Positions 32,446 through 40,863 are shown, counted from the first letter of the stretch. The stretch: DNA of 64,000 nucleotides from Sediminitomix flava (GCF_003149185.1 NZ_QGDO01000002.1:868001-932000); one strand, 5' to 3'. The notes: a model not told the origin generated them from the sequence alone. Made by a program: numbers and translations.

Positions 32446-32844
32446 ATGCTTAAGAAATTAATACAGTTTTTCAGTTCTACATCAGAAGAATCTGGTAAGA
32501 TGAACGAGGCTAAAGTTTCCCGTCAAAAAGAGGATTATGAAACTAGAGATCAGATTATCAATCAGCTCGAAAAATTAGCTAATGAAAAAGAGCATATTTC
32601 ACTTTTTAGACTTCCTCAATCAATCGAAGATGCTAAAATAACTTCTTGGCTAGTGAATGAAGGCGAGTGGATAAGTGCTGGAAGTTTACTTTGTGAAATT
32701 GAGACTAAAAAAGCAACTTTTGAATTGGAGTCTGAAATTGATGGCTATATCTATTTTAGGCAAATTGAAAATACGTTTATAGATATTGATACCCCTTTGT
32801 GTGCATTCAGTTCTACTAAACTGACGATGGATCAAGAATCTTAA
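32446..32844 (+). CDS. Stand-alone biotin/lipoyl-attachment domain protein
   Basis: A protein of 132 residues. Residues 1-45 are charged and helical with no family match. Residues about 50-122 match a lipoyl/biotinyl domain: ITSWLVNEGEWISAGSLLCE, then IETKKATFELESEIDGYI. The lysine expected to carry the cofactor is Lys89 in TKKAT, in the usual hairpin position; the sequence around it is of lipoyl (E2-type) rather than biotin type (no EAMKM). No 2-oxo-acid dehydrogenase, glycine-cleavage or ligase gene is nearby, and the gene stands alone before a terminator. It could be a free carrier protein or an unmodified domain. Function unknown. Confidence 0.75.
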   Translation: MLKKLIQFFSSTSEESGKMNEAKVSRQKEDYETRDQIINQLEKLANEKEHISLFRLPQSIEDAKITSWLVNEGEWISAGSLLCEIETKKATFELESEIDGYIYFRQIENTFIDIDTPLCAFSSTKLTMDQES

Positions 32845-32858
32845 ATTCTTAGTCAAAA

Positions 32859-32906
32859 AAAGAGACACTAAATGTAATACCTAACATATTACTCTAGCGT
32901 CTCTTT
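32859..32906. terminator. Bidirectional terminator hairpin
   Basis: AAAGAGAC (32859-32866) pairs with GTCTCTTT (32899-32906), with further inner pairing CTA/TAG and GTAAT/ATTAC. It lies between two convergent genes. Confidence 0.75.
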
Positions 32907-32927
32907 ATTATTTTACTTTGTGAATAA

Positions 32928-33602
32928 TTACTGTACAGTAAGTGTCTTTTTCTTTCCTAAATACTCTACTATGTAAGTACCTGTAGATGGTACAACAATA
33001 AAATGTTGTTGTAAATCGCCTACAATTACGGTATTTGTCTCAGAAGCATTACCATACTTGTAGTAAGTAAATAATACAGGAGAACCTTCATTGTTTGAGA
33101 ATCTGAGTGTCGGGAATCCATCATCGATTAGCTCTCTGATTGGAGTTACTCCTGTGCTACTGTTTGCTTCAATAACAACGGATGTCATTCCATTACGGAT
33201 TGCGTGGTAAGGGTCAACTTCTACCTCAAACTCTGGTACCCCAATACCAGAATCTCCATCCTGTACAGGAATTACAGGAACCTCTACGACTGTGATTTCT
33301 CCACTTTTGATTTCAAAACCTACTTGACCTACTAGAAAATAAGATAAAGCTCCATTCTCATAGATTTCAAATTTTGTCATCTCATAGAATCCTGCTGACA
33401 AGAAAATATTTTCATTTTCCTCAATTACATAATCAGTCCCACCAATTGTCGTATGAATCTCATACGCATTTTCCAAAGACAGGGATTCTACATTTAGGGT
33501 TAATACTCCTTGAGTGTTTACCGCTTCATTGGAATCATCACATGAAACCAACGATAACATAGCCATGATAAGGCTAAGTGCGATTGATAATTGCTTGTTC
33601 AT
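32928..33602 (-). CDS. Uncharacterised lipoprotein
   Basis: About 224 residues from the Met at 33602, which directly starts a lipoprotein leader with lipobox LVSC; an upstream Met at 33629 would spoil it. The mature part is beta-rich and acidic with no cysteines, and reads as one or two immunoglobulin-like folds. No named family was recognised. It is a single gene between a terminator and a divergent promoter region with a palindrome at 33699. Likely attached to the outer membrane; function unknown. Confidence 0.7.
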   Translation of the reverse strand: MNKQLSIALSLIMAMLSLVSCDDSNEAVNTQGVLTLNVESLSLENAYEIHTTIGGTDYVIEENENIFLSAGFYEMTKFEIYENGALSYFLVGQVGFEIKSGEITVVEVPVIPVQDGDSGIGVPEFEVEVDPYHAIRNGMTSVVIEANSSTGVTPIRELIDDGFPTLRFSNNEGSPVLFTYYKYGNASETNTVIVGDLQQHFIVVPSTGTYIVEYLGKKKTLTVQ

Positions 33603-33698
33603 AATTGTTAGATAGTTTAAAACCGACACAATTAAATTGTGGGTTAATTTTGCATAGTTCCAATACTAAACCGCCATCTAAATTTCGGTGTGCAAATG

Positions 33699-33718
33699 TG
33701 TTTAAAAGTTTTTAAACA
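33699..33718. promoter_or_regulatory. 20-bp palindrome in divergent promoter region
   Basis: TGTTTAAAA (33699-33707), GT, TTTTAAACA (33710-33718) form a perfect 9-2-9 dyad between the lipoprotein start (33602) and the STAS-like gene (33921). The rest of the 318-base spacer shows no gene. Candidate operator; the AT-rich content makes chance occurrence possible. Confidence 0.3.
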
Positions 33719-33920
33719 TCATGTTAATGTTCACACTCATTATCATTTATTCTCTAAATACTTTAAATACTCATATTCAATATTTTATGATTTGAATTTT
33801 TACAATTTGAGAGACTTACTTGTTAACTATACCGATGTACTTTTTTCAAATAAATAATAAAAAGGACTCAGCCTGATCCTATTAAATTGGAGTAAACCTT
33901 AAACACACTATAAACACATT

Positions 33921-34322
33921 ATGGAAATCTTAAATAACCTCTACTGTAACATCTATACAGAGCCCGAAAAAGAGCTTCTTCATGTGGAATGGAAAGAGGA
34001 TTCTTACCTCATGAGTTTTGAAGAAGTGAAGGAAGTAGTAAACAACATGGTTGAAGTGTACGCCAATGATGAACAGATCAATCTGCTTTATTCAGACAAC
34101 AGAAAGTTAGGATTCACATTTGCTGACCAATTTCAAATGTGGTATGAAACTAACATTGCTCCTGTAGCTAGTAAACACCTTAAAAAAATGGCCATGATCG
34201 TTTCATCGGATATGTTTTCACAGCTTTCAATCGAACAAATTATCGAAGAAGAACAAGGTAGCTTATTAAACACACAACATTTCGACAACAAAGAAGATGC
34301 AATAAATTGGTTACTAAACTGA
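33921..34322 (+). CDS. STAS/SpoIIAA-like protein
   Basis: A protein of 133 residues without signal peptide. The pattern of an early strand with aromatic residues (LLHVEWKEDSYLMSFEEV), a helix (KEVVNNMVEVYA) and the block HLKKMAMIVSSDMFSQLSIE resembles the SpoIIAA-like/STAS proteins common in Cytophagales. The C-terminal TQHFDNKEDAINWLLN is a typical ending of the family. Such proteins are usually uncharacterised; a role in protein-protein switching is suggested by the fold. Single gene with its own terminator. Confidence 0.65.
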   Translation: MEILNNLYCNIYTEPEKELLHVEWKEDSYLMSFEEVKEVVNNMVEVYANDEQINLLYSDNRKLGFTFADQFQMWYETNIAPVASKHLKKMAMIVSSDMFSQLSIEQIIEEEQGSLLNTQHFDNKEDAINWLLN

Positions 34323-34346
34323 TATACTATTGTAAGTTTTCTAATT

Positions 34347-34382
34347 AAAAAGCACCAAAAGTAATTTTTTGGTGCTTTTTTT
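34347..34382 (+). terminator. Rho-independent terminator
   Basis: AAAAAGCACCAAAA (34347-34360) and TTTTGGTGCTTTTT (34367-34380) form a 14-bp stem with a 6-nt loop and run into further T residues. Confidence 0.9.
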
Positions 34383-34633
34383 GTATTTAAACTATTAGCA
34401 TTAATTCAACTCAAGTATTGATAAATATTAAACTCAAAAACAAATAATTACCTATTCACCTCAAAGTATTTATTTAAACTATAGTAGCTTAACACCACAC
34501 ATTAAAAAATTTATAATTGAAAAAGTTATATTAATTCGATGTTAAGTTATATTTTTAATGTAAATAAATCCTAATAAATGCTTTCTTTGTAAGTATTCAA
34601 ATACTTTGGGGTTACCAGAACTTAGCTATTACT

Positions 34634-35869
34634 ATGAATGAGCTTGATGTACTTTTAGACAATAAACGTTTAATCGCAGACCCTCTTGCAGATCAAACCG
34701 TTGAGAAACTGATAGAATCAAATGGGTTAGATTCTATTCGGTTAATTTTTGATATCGTTTCAAAAAACGAAGATCTACCAGAGGTTGAGATGCCCGAGGT
34801 CCTAAGATCATATTTTGAAGAAACTGCTCAGCTACCAGAATGGGTAGACTTTGAAAAAATACGTGAAGGTGAGCGATTCTTTGAAGAATACGGACTTCAG
34901 ATTTCAATGATGCTTTTATGTAAATCTTTACCAGCAACTTATGCTTGTGCAAAAGGTGCCGAAGTTTTACATATGACTGGACGTTTTCAAGCGGATGAAA
35001 ATGGAGATTTGAGTAAGTTTACCCGTAGACTTATGGAGACTGCTCAGTTTGTGATTGATGTAATGTCTGAGGGCGGTTTAGGTCCTAATGGTAGAGGAAT
35101 AAGAACAGCTCAAAAGGTTCGTCTTATCCATGCTGCAATTCGATACTATCTGCTAAACAAGCATAATTGGGATACGGAGTACTTCGGACTTCCAATCAAT
35201 CAGGAAGATATGGCAGGAACACTTCTAGCTTTTTCAGTTTTTCCTCTTGAAGGTTTATTACAAATAGGTGTAGACTTAACTGAGGAAGAAAAGGAAAGCT
35301 ATCTCTATGCATGGAGAGTTGTTGGGCATATTATGGGAGTTCTTCCTGAGCTAATTCCTCAAAACTATGATGAAGGAATAAAACTAGGATACCAAATTCT
35401 TGATGATCAAAAAGCGCCTTCTGAGGCTGGAAGAGAATTGACTGATGCTTGTGTTACTTTCATGCAAAATATAATCCCGGGTACAGTCCTTGACTTCTAC
35501 CCTAAATTACTCATGCGTCATCTTATTGGTGATGAGCTAGCTGATATTGTAGGCATAGAAGCAAAAGATTCTTTATTAGGTTCACTCATCGAAAAAGCAT
35601 CATTTATTATGATTGATGCTATTGATGATACGATGGATCATTCGGAAATAATCTCAAAACTCGCACAGCATTTCAATAAGTCGCTACTTCAAGGAATGCT
35701 ACTCTATTTCAACGATTATAAAAAAGTCCATTTCTACATTCCACCTTCATTAAAAGAAAACTGGGAGAAAACCACAGAGCTAGGACAACCTGAATGGCTT
35801 AGTGTCATCAGCACTCCTGCTATTGGGAAATGGAGATTAAGTATACAACACCACACTCAAAAAAGCTAA
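34634..35869 (+). CDS. Latex-clearing/MpaB-type haem oxygenase homologue (DUF2236 family)
   Basis: A protein of 411 residues without a signal peptide, so probably cytoplasmic or membrane-attached. The central helical region has GRGIRTAQKVRLIHAAIR (about 153-170) and PINQEDMAGTLLAFS (about 193-207), the core of the DUF2236 fold. Residues Arg132, Thr136, Arg163, His166 and Arg170 keep the spacing I recall for LcpK30 (R164, T168, R195, H198, R202), including the haem ligand His. The catalytic Glu148 of Lcp would align with Gly116 here, so chemistry may differ. Lcp cleaves polyisoprene double bonds with oxygen. It is first in an operon with the Pyr4-like membrane protein 4 bases downstream and a receptor phosphatase after it. 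Confidence 0.82.
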   Translation: MNELDVLLDNKRLIADPLADQTVEKLIESNGLDSIRLIFDIVSKNEDLPEVEMPEVLRSYFEETAQLPEWVDFEKIREGERFFEEYGLQISMMLLCKSLPATYACAKGAEVLHMTGRFQADENGDLSKFTRRLMETAQFVIDVMSEGGLGPNGRGIRTAQKVRLIHAAIRYYLLNKHNWDTEYFGLPINQEDMAGTLLAFSVFPLEGLLQIGVDLTEEEKESYLYAWRVVGHIMGVLPELIPQNYDEGIKLGYQILDDQKAPSEAGRELTDACVTFMQNIIPGTVLDFYPKLLMRHLIGDELADIVGIEAKDSLLGSLIEKASFIMIDAIDDTMDHSEIISKLAQHFNKSLLQGMLLYFNDYKKVHFYIPPSLKENWEKTTELGQPEWLSVISTPAIGKWRLSIQHHTQKS

Positions 35870-35873
35870 CTTC

Positions 35874-36569
35874 ATGGAAAAGTGGATTAACTTAACCGAC
35901 TACACTGTAAATCAGCAAATTCTATTTCTTGTTGATGCTATCTGTTGGATGGTAGCCTACGGTTTGGCCGCAAGAAATGTAATAAAATATAAGTTTTTGG
36001 AAATTCCTTTGGCTGCTTTGGTTGCCAATTTTGCATGGGAATTAGTTTATAGTTTCGCACTCGTCACAGAATTGGGGCTCTGGGCTGTTTGGGGAATTAG
36101 AGCGTGGTTCTTAATGGACGTATTTCTACTTTATGCTTTATTTAAATACGGACGTAAGCAAGTCAAAAATCCTTATGTGCTTCGCTACTTTAATGTGATT
36201 ATCATTGGGGGTATTATTGCTTGGTCCGGTATTATCTACCTTTTCCATGAGGAATTTGGTGATCCAATTGGAGGAATCACAGGGTATATTCTGAATATCA
36301 TGATGTCTTTCTTATACATCATGTTGTTCTTCAACCACCCTCAGCAAAAAGCGCTTTCATTGGGCGTTGCTGTATGGAAAATGATTGGTACAGCAGTTAT
36401 TGGTGTTGCTGTATGGATAGGAGATGTACCACAGCCATTTGTTATCTGGCTTGCTGTAATTACGTTTATTCTAGACCTAATTTATACATTCCTACTCATG
36501 AACAGAAAGAAATTCCAATTGCCTAACAGCAATACTGCATTAGAAAAGGAGGCATCACATGCGGTTTAA
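35874..36569 (+). CDS. 7-TM membrane protein resembling Pyr4-type terpene cyclases
   Basis: A protein of 231 residues with seven predicted membrane helices (about 17-35, 42-62, 68-91, 104-125, 134-153, 161-182, 188-209) and a charged cytoplasmic tail. Helix 2 contains NFAWELVYSF with Glu56, very like the NIAWEFVY block of fungal integral-membrane cyclases (Pyr4/PaxB). Helix 7 contains ILDLIY with Asp201; in Pyr4 the essential acids are, as I recall, Glu63 and Asp218. Length and topology also match that family. The gene starts 4 bases after the haem-protein gene and overlaps the receptor gene by 11 bases, so the three products are likely made together. A non-enzymatic transporter or sensor role cannot be excluded. 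Confidence 0.58.
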   Translation: MEKWINLTDYTVNQQILFLVDAICWMVAYGLAARNVIKYKFLEIPLAALVANFAWELVYSFALVTELGLWAVWGIRAWFLMDVFLLYALFKYGRKQVKNPYVLRYFNVIIIGGIIAWSGIIYLFHEEFGDPIGGITGYILNIMMSFLYIMLFFNHPQQKALSLGVAVWKMIGTAVIGVAVWIGDVPQPFVIWLAVITFILDLIYTFLLMNRKKFQLPNSNTALEKEASHAV

Positions 36570-37860
36570 AGTACTCTATTTACTGTTTGTTTCAATTTTA
36601 ATCTCAAGCAGTAGTTTTGGACAAAGCCCTTTTGTACTGAATTCAACACTCACTGAAGAAACTACATTAGTTCCTCACATAGAGATGAGCTTTGAAAAAG
36701 GAGCTTCAATTACTATCGAAGACATTGATAGTAATAGAGTTGCTTTTGAAAGCTACAACTTTGAAAAAGTTCCTGTTGGAAGTTCTACAATTTGGCTGCG
36801 TCTTCAAATTCAAAATAAAACAGCTGTACAGCAATCACTCACGATTCTTACGTCAAGATTCGACTTGCTAGAGTTTTATTTTAGTAATGGAAAAAAAGTG
36901 ATTGGTGGTAATCATTACCCAAACAAAGGAAAAGAGTTTATTTATAGAAATAACACTTATGCTCCTTTTGTAATAGAAGGTAATGAAACGATTGATTGCT
37001 ATATCAAAGCAGTTTTCCAAGACAAAGCAGATTTACATTTTGAAGCGATTCCTCAAGAATTTGCGATAGTAAATACTGCAGACCTCGTTAGTGAAAAGGA
37101 ATCTAGAGATCTGAGTCTTTGGATTCTTTGTGGTGCTGTAGCGGTAATGTTCTGCTACAACTTACTACTATTCGTACTAGCAAGAGATAAAGGCTATATG
37201 TATTATGCCTTTTTCACGGTAGTTATTTTCTTTTTCAATCTAGCTTTTTCAGGAAAGTTTATTGAAATGATGCCGTCTGCAGAATTGAATGAGCTGTTCC
37301 AAAATTATGCTGGTTTCTTGGCGCTTTCAGGGATGATTCTTTTCTACAGAAAGTTATTCAACCTTAGAGAACGTTTCCCTCTATATGATAAAATCACCAA
37401 AGGATTATTAGTCTACTATGCACTATGTTTCCCATTGGTTTATTTCGGTTTTAACTCATTTGTAGTAAGTACAGGACCTTTAGCTTGGCTTTCAGTTTAT
37501 GTCATCAGTTTTATCATTGCCATAAAACTAGGCAGACAAGGAAACCTTACAGCTAAATATTTTATGATCGGAAATGGCGTTTATTTCTTGTTTGCGGTAG
37601 TAGCAATGCTTCAAACTATTGGGCAACTGCCTCCTACTTTCTTAGGAATTAAACCCTATACCTTCACTATTTCAGGCTCAATCGTAGAATTGATTCTTTT
37701 CTCCCTAAGTTTGGGTGCTAAAATGAATGAGATGCAGAACAATCTTTTGAACAAAGAGATTGAATTGAGACATGAAGAAGAGAAAAGAAGAGAAAAGAAG
37801 AGAATTGGTGAGCAGACAAAATCAGCTTCTAGAAGAAAAGGTACAAGAACGTACGTTTGA
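36559..37860 (+). CDS. 7TM-DISM receptor, sensor half, frame ends at a 10-bp repeat
   Basis: A reading frame of 433 residues. Signal peptide (ends near SFGQS), extracytoplasmic 7TMR-DISMED2-like beta-sandwich (about 30-170), then seven membrane helices (about 190-395) of the 7TM-DISM type, and the start of a cytoplasmic coiled coil. After residue 404 the frame enters three copies of AAGAAGAGAA and continues into a basic tail (EQTKSASRRKGTRTYV) that looks like out-of-frame translation. The natural coiled-coil continuation EELNSTLE and the SpoIIE output domain are in the +1 frame (next entry). With one repeat unit fewer the two would fuse into a single protein of the usual family layout. It overlaps the upstream membrane gene by 11 bases. 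Confidence 0.82.
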   Translation: MRFKVLYLLFVSILISSSSFGQSPFVLNSTLTEETTLVPHIEMSFEKGASITIEDIDSNRVAFESYNFEKVPVGSSTIWLRLQIQNKTAVQQSLTILTSRFDLLEFYFSNGKKVIGGNHYPNKGKEFIYRNNTYAPFVIEGNETIDCYIKAVFQDKADLHFEAIPQEFAIVNTADLVSEKESRDLSLWILCGAVAVMFCYNLLLFVLARDKGYMYYAFFTVVIFFFNLAFSGKFIEMMPSAELNELFQNYAGFLALSGMILFYRKLFNLRERFPLYDKITKGLLVYYALCFPLVYFGFNSFVVSTGPLAWLSVYVISFIIAIKLGRQGNLTAKYFMIGNGVYFLFAVVAMLQTIGQLPPTFLGIKPYTFTISGSIVELILFSLSLGAKMNEMQNNLLNKEIELRHEEEKRREKKRIGEQTKSASRRKGTRTYV

Positions 37861-38722
37861 ATTGGCTGAAGCAAACCAAGAACTTACAGTAATCAATGAA
37901 GAGTTGAATTCTACTTTGGAAACTGTAAGTATACAAACTGAAACTATTCGAGATAAGAATAAAGATATTACAGCGAGTATTAACTATGCGAAGAGGATTC
38001 AGAAAGCAAGTATGCCATCTCCTACTAAAATGGCAGACTTATTCAATGAATTCTTCGTATTCCACAGACCTCGTGATATCGTATCTGGAGATTTCTTCTG
38101 GACCGTTACAGTTGGCAACAAAACGCTAGTAGCTGTAGTAGACTGTACAGGTCACGGTGTTCCTGGAGCATTTATGAGTATGATTGGTTCTCAAAATTTG
38201 AATGAGATTACTAAAACCAAAGGCATTACCGCTCCAGACGAAATTTTAGCAGAACTACAAAAAGCCATTGCTGTAAACCTTGATCAAAATAACAACCAAA
38301 ATCAAGATGGAATGGATATGGCTCTGTGTTGTATCGATATGGATACTAAAACACTAAGCTTTGCAGGTGCTAAAAATCCACTGACTTACATTGACGAAAA
38401 AGGAGAGTTACAAACCATTAAAGGTTCTAGAGCTTCTATTGGAGGACAAGTAGAAGATACCGATACAAACCCTTTTGAACGTCATGACATTCAGCTAAAA
38501 GAAGGAATGCAATTCTATCTTTACTCAGATGGTTACCAAGATCAATTTGGAGGACCTGATGGAAAGAAATTTATGTCGAGAAGACTACGTGAACACCTAT
38601 ATTCTCACCGTAAAAACAGCTTAGAAAAGCAAGGAGAATTACTCGAAGAAACTTTCGATAATTGGAGAGGACGAGAAAGGCAGATTGATGATGTAATGGT
38701 CATCGGGATTAAAGTCTTCTAA
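37772..38722 (+). CDS. SpoIIE/PP2C-type phosphatase domain, output half of receptor
   Basis: The frame of 316 codons starts at an ATG inside the repeat tract, 89 bases before the upstream frame stops. Residues about 10-70 are coiled coil (LLEEKVQERTFELAEANQEL). The SpoIIE phosphatase domain follows, with RPRDIVSGDFFW, VVDCTGHGVPGAFMS, YLYSDGYQDQFGG and the C-terminal IDDVMVIGIKVF, which supply the metal-binding aspartates. Such receptors dephosphorylate an anti-anti-sigma (STAS) partner in response to a signal. It may be made separately from its own ATG, as part of a fusion after frameshifting, or only in cells with a different repeat number. A strong terminator follows, so it ends the operon. 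Confidence 0.85.
   Translation: MKKRKEEKRRELVSRQNQLLEEKVQERTFELAEANQELTVINEELNSTLETVSIQTETIRDKNKDITASINYAKRIQKASMPSPTKMADLFNEFFVFHRPRDIVSGDFFWTVTVGNKTLVAVVDCTGHGVPGAFMSMIGSQNLNEITKTKGITAPDEILAELQKAIAVNLDQNNNQNQDGMDMALCCIDMDTKTLSFAGAKNPLTYIDEKGELQTIKGSRASIGGQVEDTDTNPFERHDIQLKEGMQFYLYSDGYQDQFGGPDGKKFMSRRLREHLYSHRKNSLEKQGELLEETFDNWRGRERQIDDVMVIGIKVF
37775..37804 (+). repeat. Perfect 3x10-bp tandem repeat in coding sequence
   Basis: Three exact copies of AAGAAGAGAA. The unit is not a multiple of three, so gain or loss of a copy shifts the frame. Loss of one unit (or gain of two) joins the 7TM-DISM frame to the SpoIIE frame without a stop; the fused text would read HEEEKRRELVSRQNQ, a normal coiled-coil sequence. 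Confidence 0.85.
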
Positions 38723-38749
38723 TCTTCAGGTAAATCTGTATCCACATCT

Positions 38750-38784
38750 AACGCACTGATAGCTAAACTATCAGTGCGTTTTTT
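38750..38784 (+). terminator. Rho-independent terminator of the 34634-38722 operon
   Basis: AACGCACTGATAG (38750-38762) and CTATCAGTGCGTT (38768-38780) form a perfect 13-bp stem with a 5-nt loop, followed by TTTT. Confidence 0.93.
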
Positions 38785-38915
38785 ATTTATACTACTCAAA
38801 ATTTCTTCACACCCTCCAATTCTTACACTCTTAAATACGACCTACTGACTTATTCCATACGCAGTTTTGTTATACATGAGATTTCACAAACTGAAGTAAA
38901 ACCCAAAAAAATATC

Positions 38916-39899
38916 ATGAGAGCAATGATCCTTAATGCATTTGGTGAAAATGCACAGTTTGAACTCACTGAATTAGAAAAACCTACGGCAAAAGCTGGAC
39001 AGGTTTTAGTAAAAATAGCCGCATCAAGTGTGAATACAGTAGACACTATGATCCGAAAAAGGGGAAAAGATTTACCTCTATCACCTCCTGTTCCTGCTCT
39101 TCTAGGAATGGACTTCGCTGGTACAATAGAAGCTGTTGGAGAAGGAGTAAGCAACTTTGCTGTAGGTGATGAAGTTTATGGCTGTGCTGGTGGCTTAGCA
39201 GATTTACCAGGTACTCTTGCAGATTATATAGCTGCTGATAGTAAGTTGGTTGCTCATAAAGCTAAAAATTTAAGCATGAAAGAAGCTGCCGCCCTTCCAT
39301 TAGTTGTGATTACTGCCTACGAAGGTCTGACAAGAGCGGGTATCAAAGAAGGACAAAAAGTTTTGGTTCATGGCGGAGCTGGAGGTGTTGGTCATTTGGC
39401 TGTTCAACTAGCTAAACACTTCGGAGCTGAAGTATTTGCCACTGGAGATGAAACCCAAGCAAGTATTATTGAAAGTTTGGGAGCTACTCCAATCAACTTC
39501 AAAACTGAAACAGTTGAGCAATATGTAAATAAATACACAAATGGAGCTGGTTTTGATTTGATTTACGATACCGTTGGCGCAGGAAATCTTCTCAAATCAT
39601 TCAATGCAGCAGCCCTCAATGCACAAATTGCCACTACCGTTACTTTGTGTGAATTAGACTTAACTACCGCACATTTTAAAGGACTTTCTTTACATGTTGT
39701 ATTTATGCTTATTCCGATGCTTCATAATTTCAAACGTGAAGAGCATGGTCACATATTGGAGGAAATCACTAAAATAGCTGAAGCAGGACATTTAAAACCA
39801 ATCCTTGACAAGGAACAGTTTTCATTGGAAGAAGTCAGTAAAGCTCATGCGAGGTTAGAGAGTGGGAAAGCAATTGGGAAAGTAGTCATCGAGAATTGA
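38916..39899 (+). CDS. MDR-family NAD(P)H-dependent oxidoreductase (quinone-reductase type)
   Basis: A protein of 327 residues. GroES-like N-terminal domain (about 1-130) with LLGMDFAGTIEAVGEG, then a Rossmann fold with VLVHGGAGGVGHLAVQLAK (about 149-167). The structural- and catalytic-zinc cysteines of alcohol dehydrogenases are missing, which places it among zinc-independent quinone/enone reductases. It would reduce quinones or activated alkenes with NADPH in the cytoplasm. The gene is isolated between two terminators and is convergent with the AraC gene. The substrate is not predictable. Confidence 0.88.
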   Translation: MRAMILNAFGENAQFELTELEKPTAKAGQVLVKIAASSVNTVDTMIRKRGKDLPLSPPVPALLGMDFAGTIEAVGEGVSNFAVGDEVYGCAGGLADLPGTLADYIAADSKLVAHKAKNLSMKEAAALPLVVITAYEGLTRAGIKEGQKVLVHGGAGGVGHLAVQLAKHFGAEVFATGDETQASIIESLGATPINFKTETVEQYVNKYTNGAGFDLIYDTVGAGNLLKSFNAAALNAQIATTVTLCELDLTTAHFKGLSLHVVFMLIPMLHNFKREEHGHILEEITKIAEAGHLKPILDKEQFSLEEVSKAHARLESGKAIGKVVIEN

Positions 39900-39925
39900 T
39901 ATCGAATTGGGATTACTTAAAAGTA

Positions 39926-39967
39926 AAAATCATCAAGCCTTCATTTCTCAAGACTTGATGATTTTTT
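39926..39967. terminator. Bidirectional terminator between MDR and AraC genes
   Basis: AAAATCATCAAG (39926-39937) pairs with CTTGATGATTTT (39954-39965), followed by TT on the plus strand and flanked by A-rich sequence on the left. Confidence 0.82.
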
Positions 39968-39975
39968 AATTGAAA

Positions 39976-40842
39976 TTAAATCGGTTCCTCTACACTATTC
40001 TGATATTCTTTTCTGTAAATAGAAGGCGTAATTCCTTTCTGTTTTTTAAACTGACGATTAAAATTAGATAAGTTATTGAAGCCACACTCGTAACAAATTT
40101 CAGCCACACTCTTACTTGAATTCACTAAGAAAAAAGTAGCTTTTCCAAGACGGACATCATTTACAAACTTCACAAAACTTTTATTTGTCCGCTTTCTGAA
40201 AAAATGACTAAAAGCTGAATTACTCATACTTACGAGCTGTGATACTTCTGATAGAGGAATATCTCTATGAAAATTTTTGAATATATGATCTATCACAATA
40301 TTTATTCTCCTACTCGTGTCTTCATAGTGAACATCCACAAAACCATCGGAAGCCAATTGCTTTTTATCAGAACTGACCGCCATCAGATAAAGCATTTCAA
40401 AGAAAAGTAGTACCCTTCTAAAATCGGTACTTTTAATCAGCTCATTGATCACCAACTTGATACGATGTTTGTCAATTCCATGAAATACAATACCTTTTCC
40501 CGACTCATGAATCAATTGCTTGATTTCTGTAAGTTCTCTTTTTCCTAAAAATGACTCAGAAAATATATCTTTTTTGAACTGAATAGTAGTTACTGCAGGC
40601 ATATCTTCCCCATCATCTTTCATCCATTTATGCTGAAGATTGGGGCCTATTAGTACTAGATCGTCATGTTCATAGTTTTCAATAGAATTTCCTACAGCTC
40701 TACTGCCATTACAGCCTTCTACCAAAGTGATTTCAAAATCTTCATGCAAATGAATGGGATAGTCAAAATCGGCTTTAGGATGATGTTGAAGAAAAAATAG
40801 ATCATTCTCTTGAACAGGTGTGATTTCTGGAAATACTTTCAT
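39976..40842 (-). CDS. AraC-family transcriptional regulator
   Basis: A protein of 288 residues. An N-terminal cupin-like sensing domain (about 10-100, with PIHLHEDFEITLVEG) is followed by the double HTH at the C-terminus (about 185-283). Recognition helices show PLSEVSQLVSMSNSAFSHFF and VAEICYECGFNNLSNFNRQF. It lies upstream of the SSS symporter and GH130 genes on the same strand, 83 bases away with a terminator in between, and is the only regulator near the left end of the mannan locus. Control of that locus is a reasonable inference. The inducer is likely a sugar. Confidence 0.92.
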   Translation of the reverse strand: MKVFPEITPVQENDLFFLQHHPKADFDYPIHLHEDFEITLVEGCNGSRAVGNSIENYEHDDLVLIGPNLQHKWMKDDGEDMPAVTTIQFKKDIFSESFLGKRELTEIKQLIHESGKGIVFHGIDKHRIKLVINELIKSTDFRRVLLFFEMLYLMAVSSDKKQLASDGFVDVHYEDTSRRINIVIDHIFKNFHRDIPLSEVSQLVSMSNSAFSHFFRKRTNKSFVKFVNDVRLGKATFFLVNSSKSVAEICYECGFNNLSNFNRQFKKQKGITPSIYRKEYQNSVEEPI

Positions 40843-40863
40843 AAGTCGAACTGTTTATCGGAG

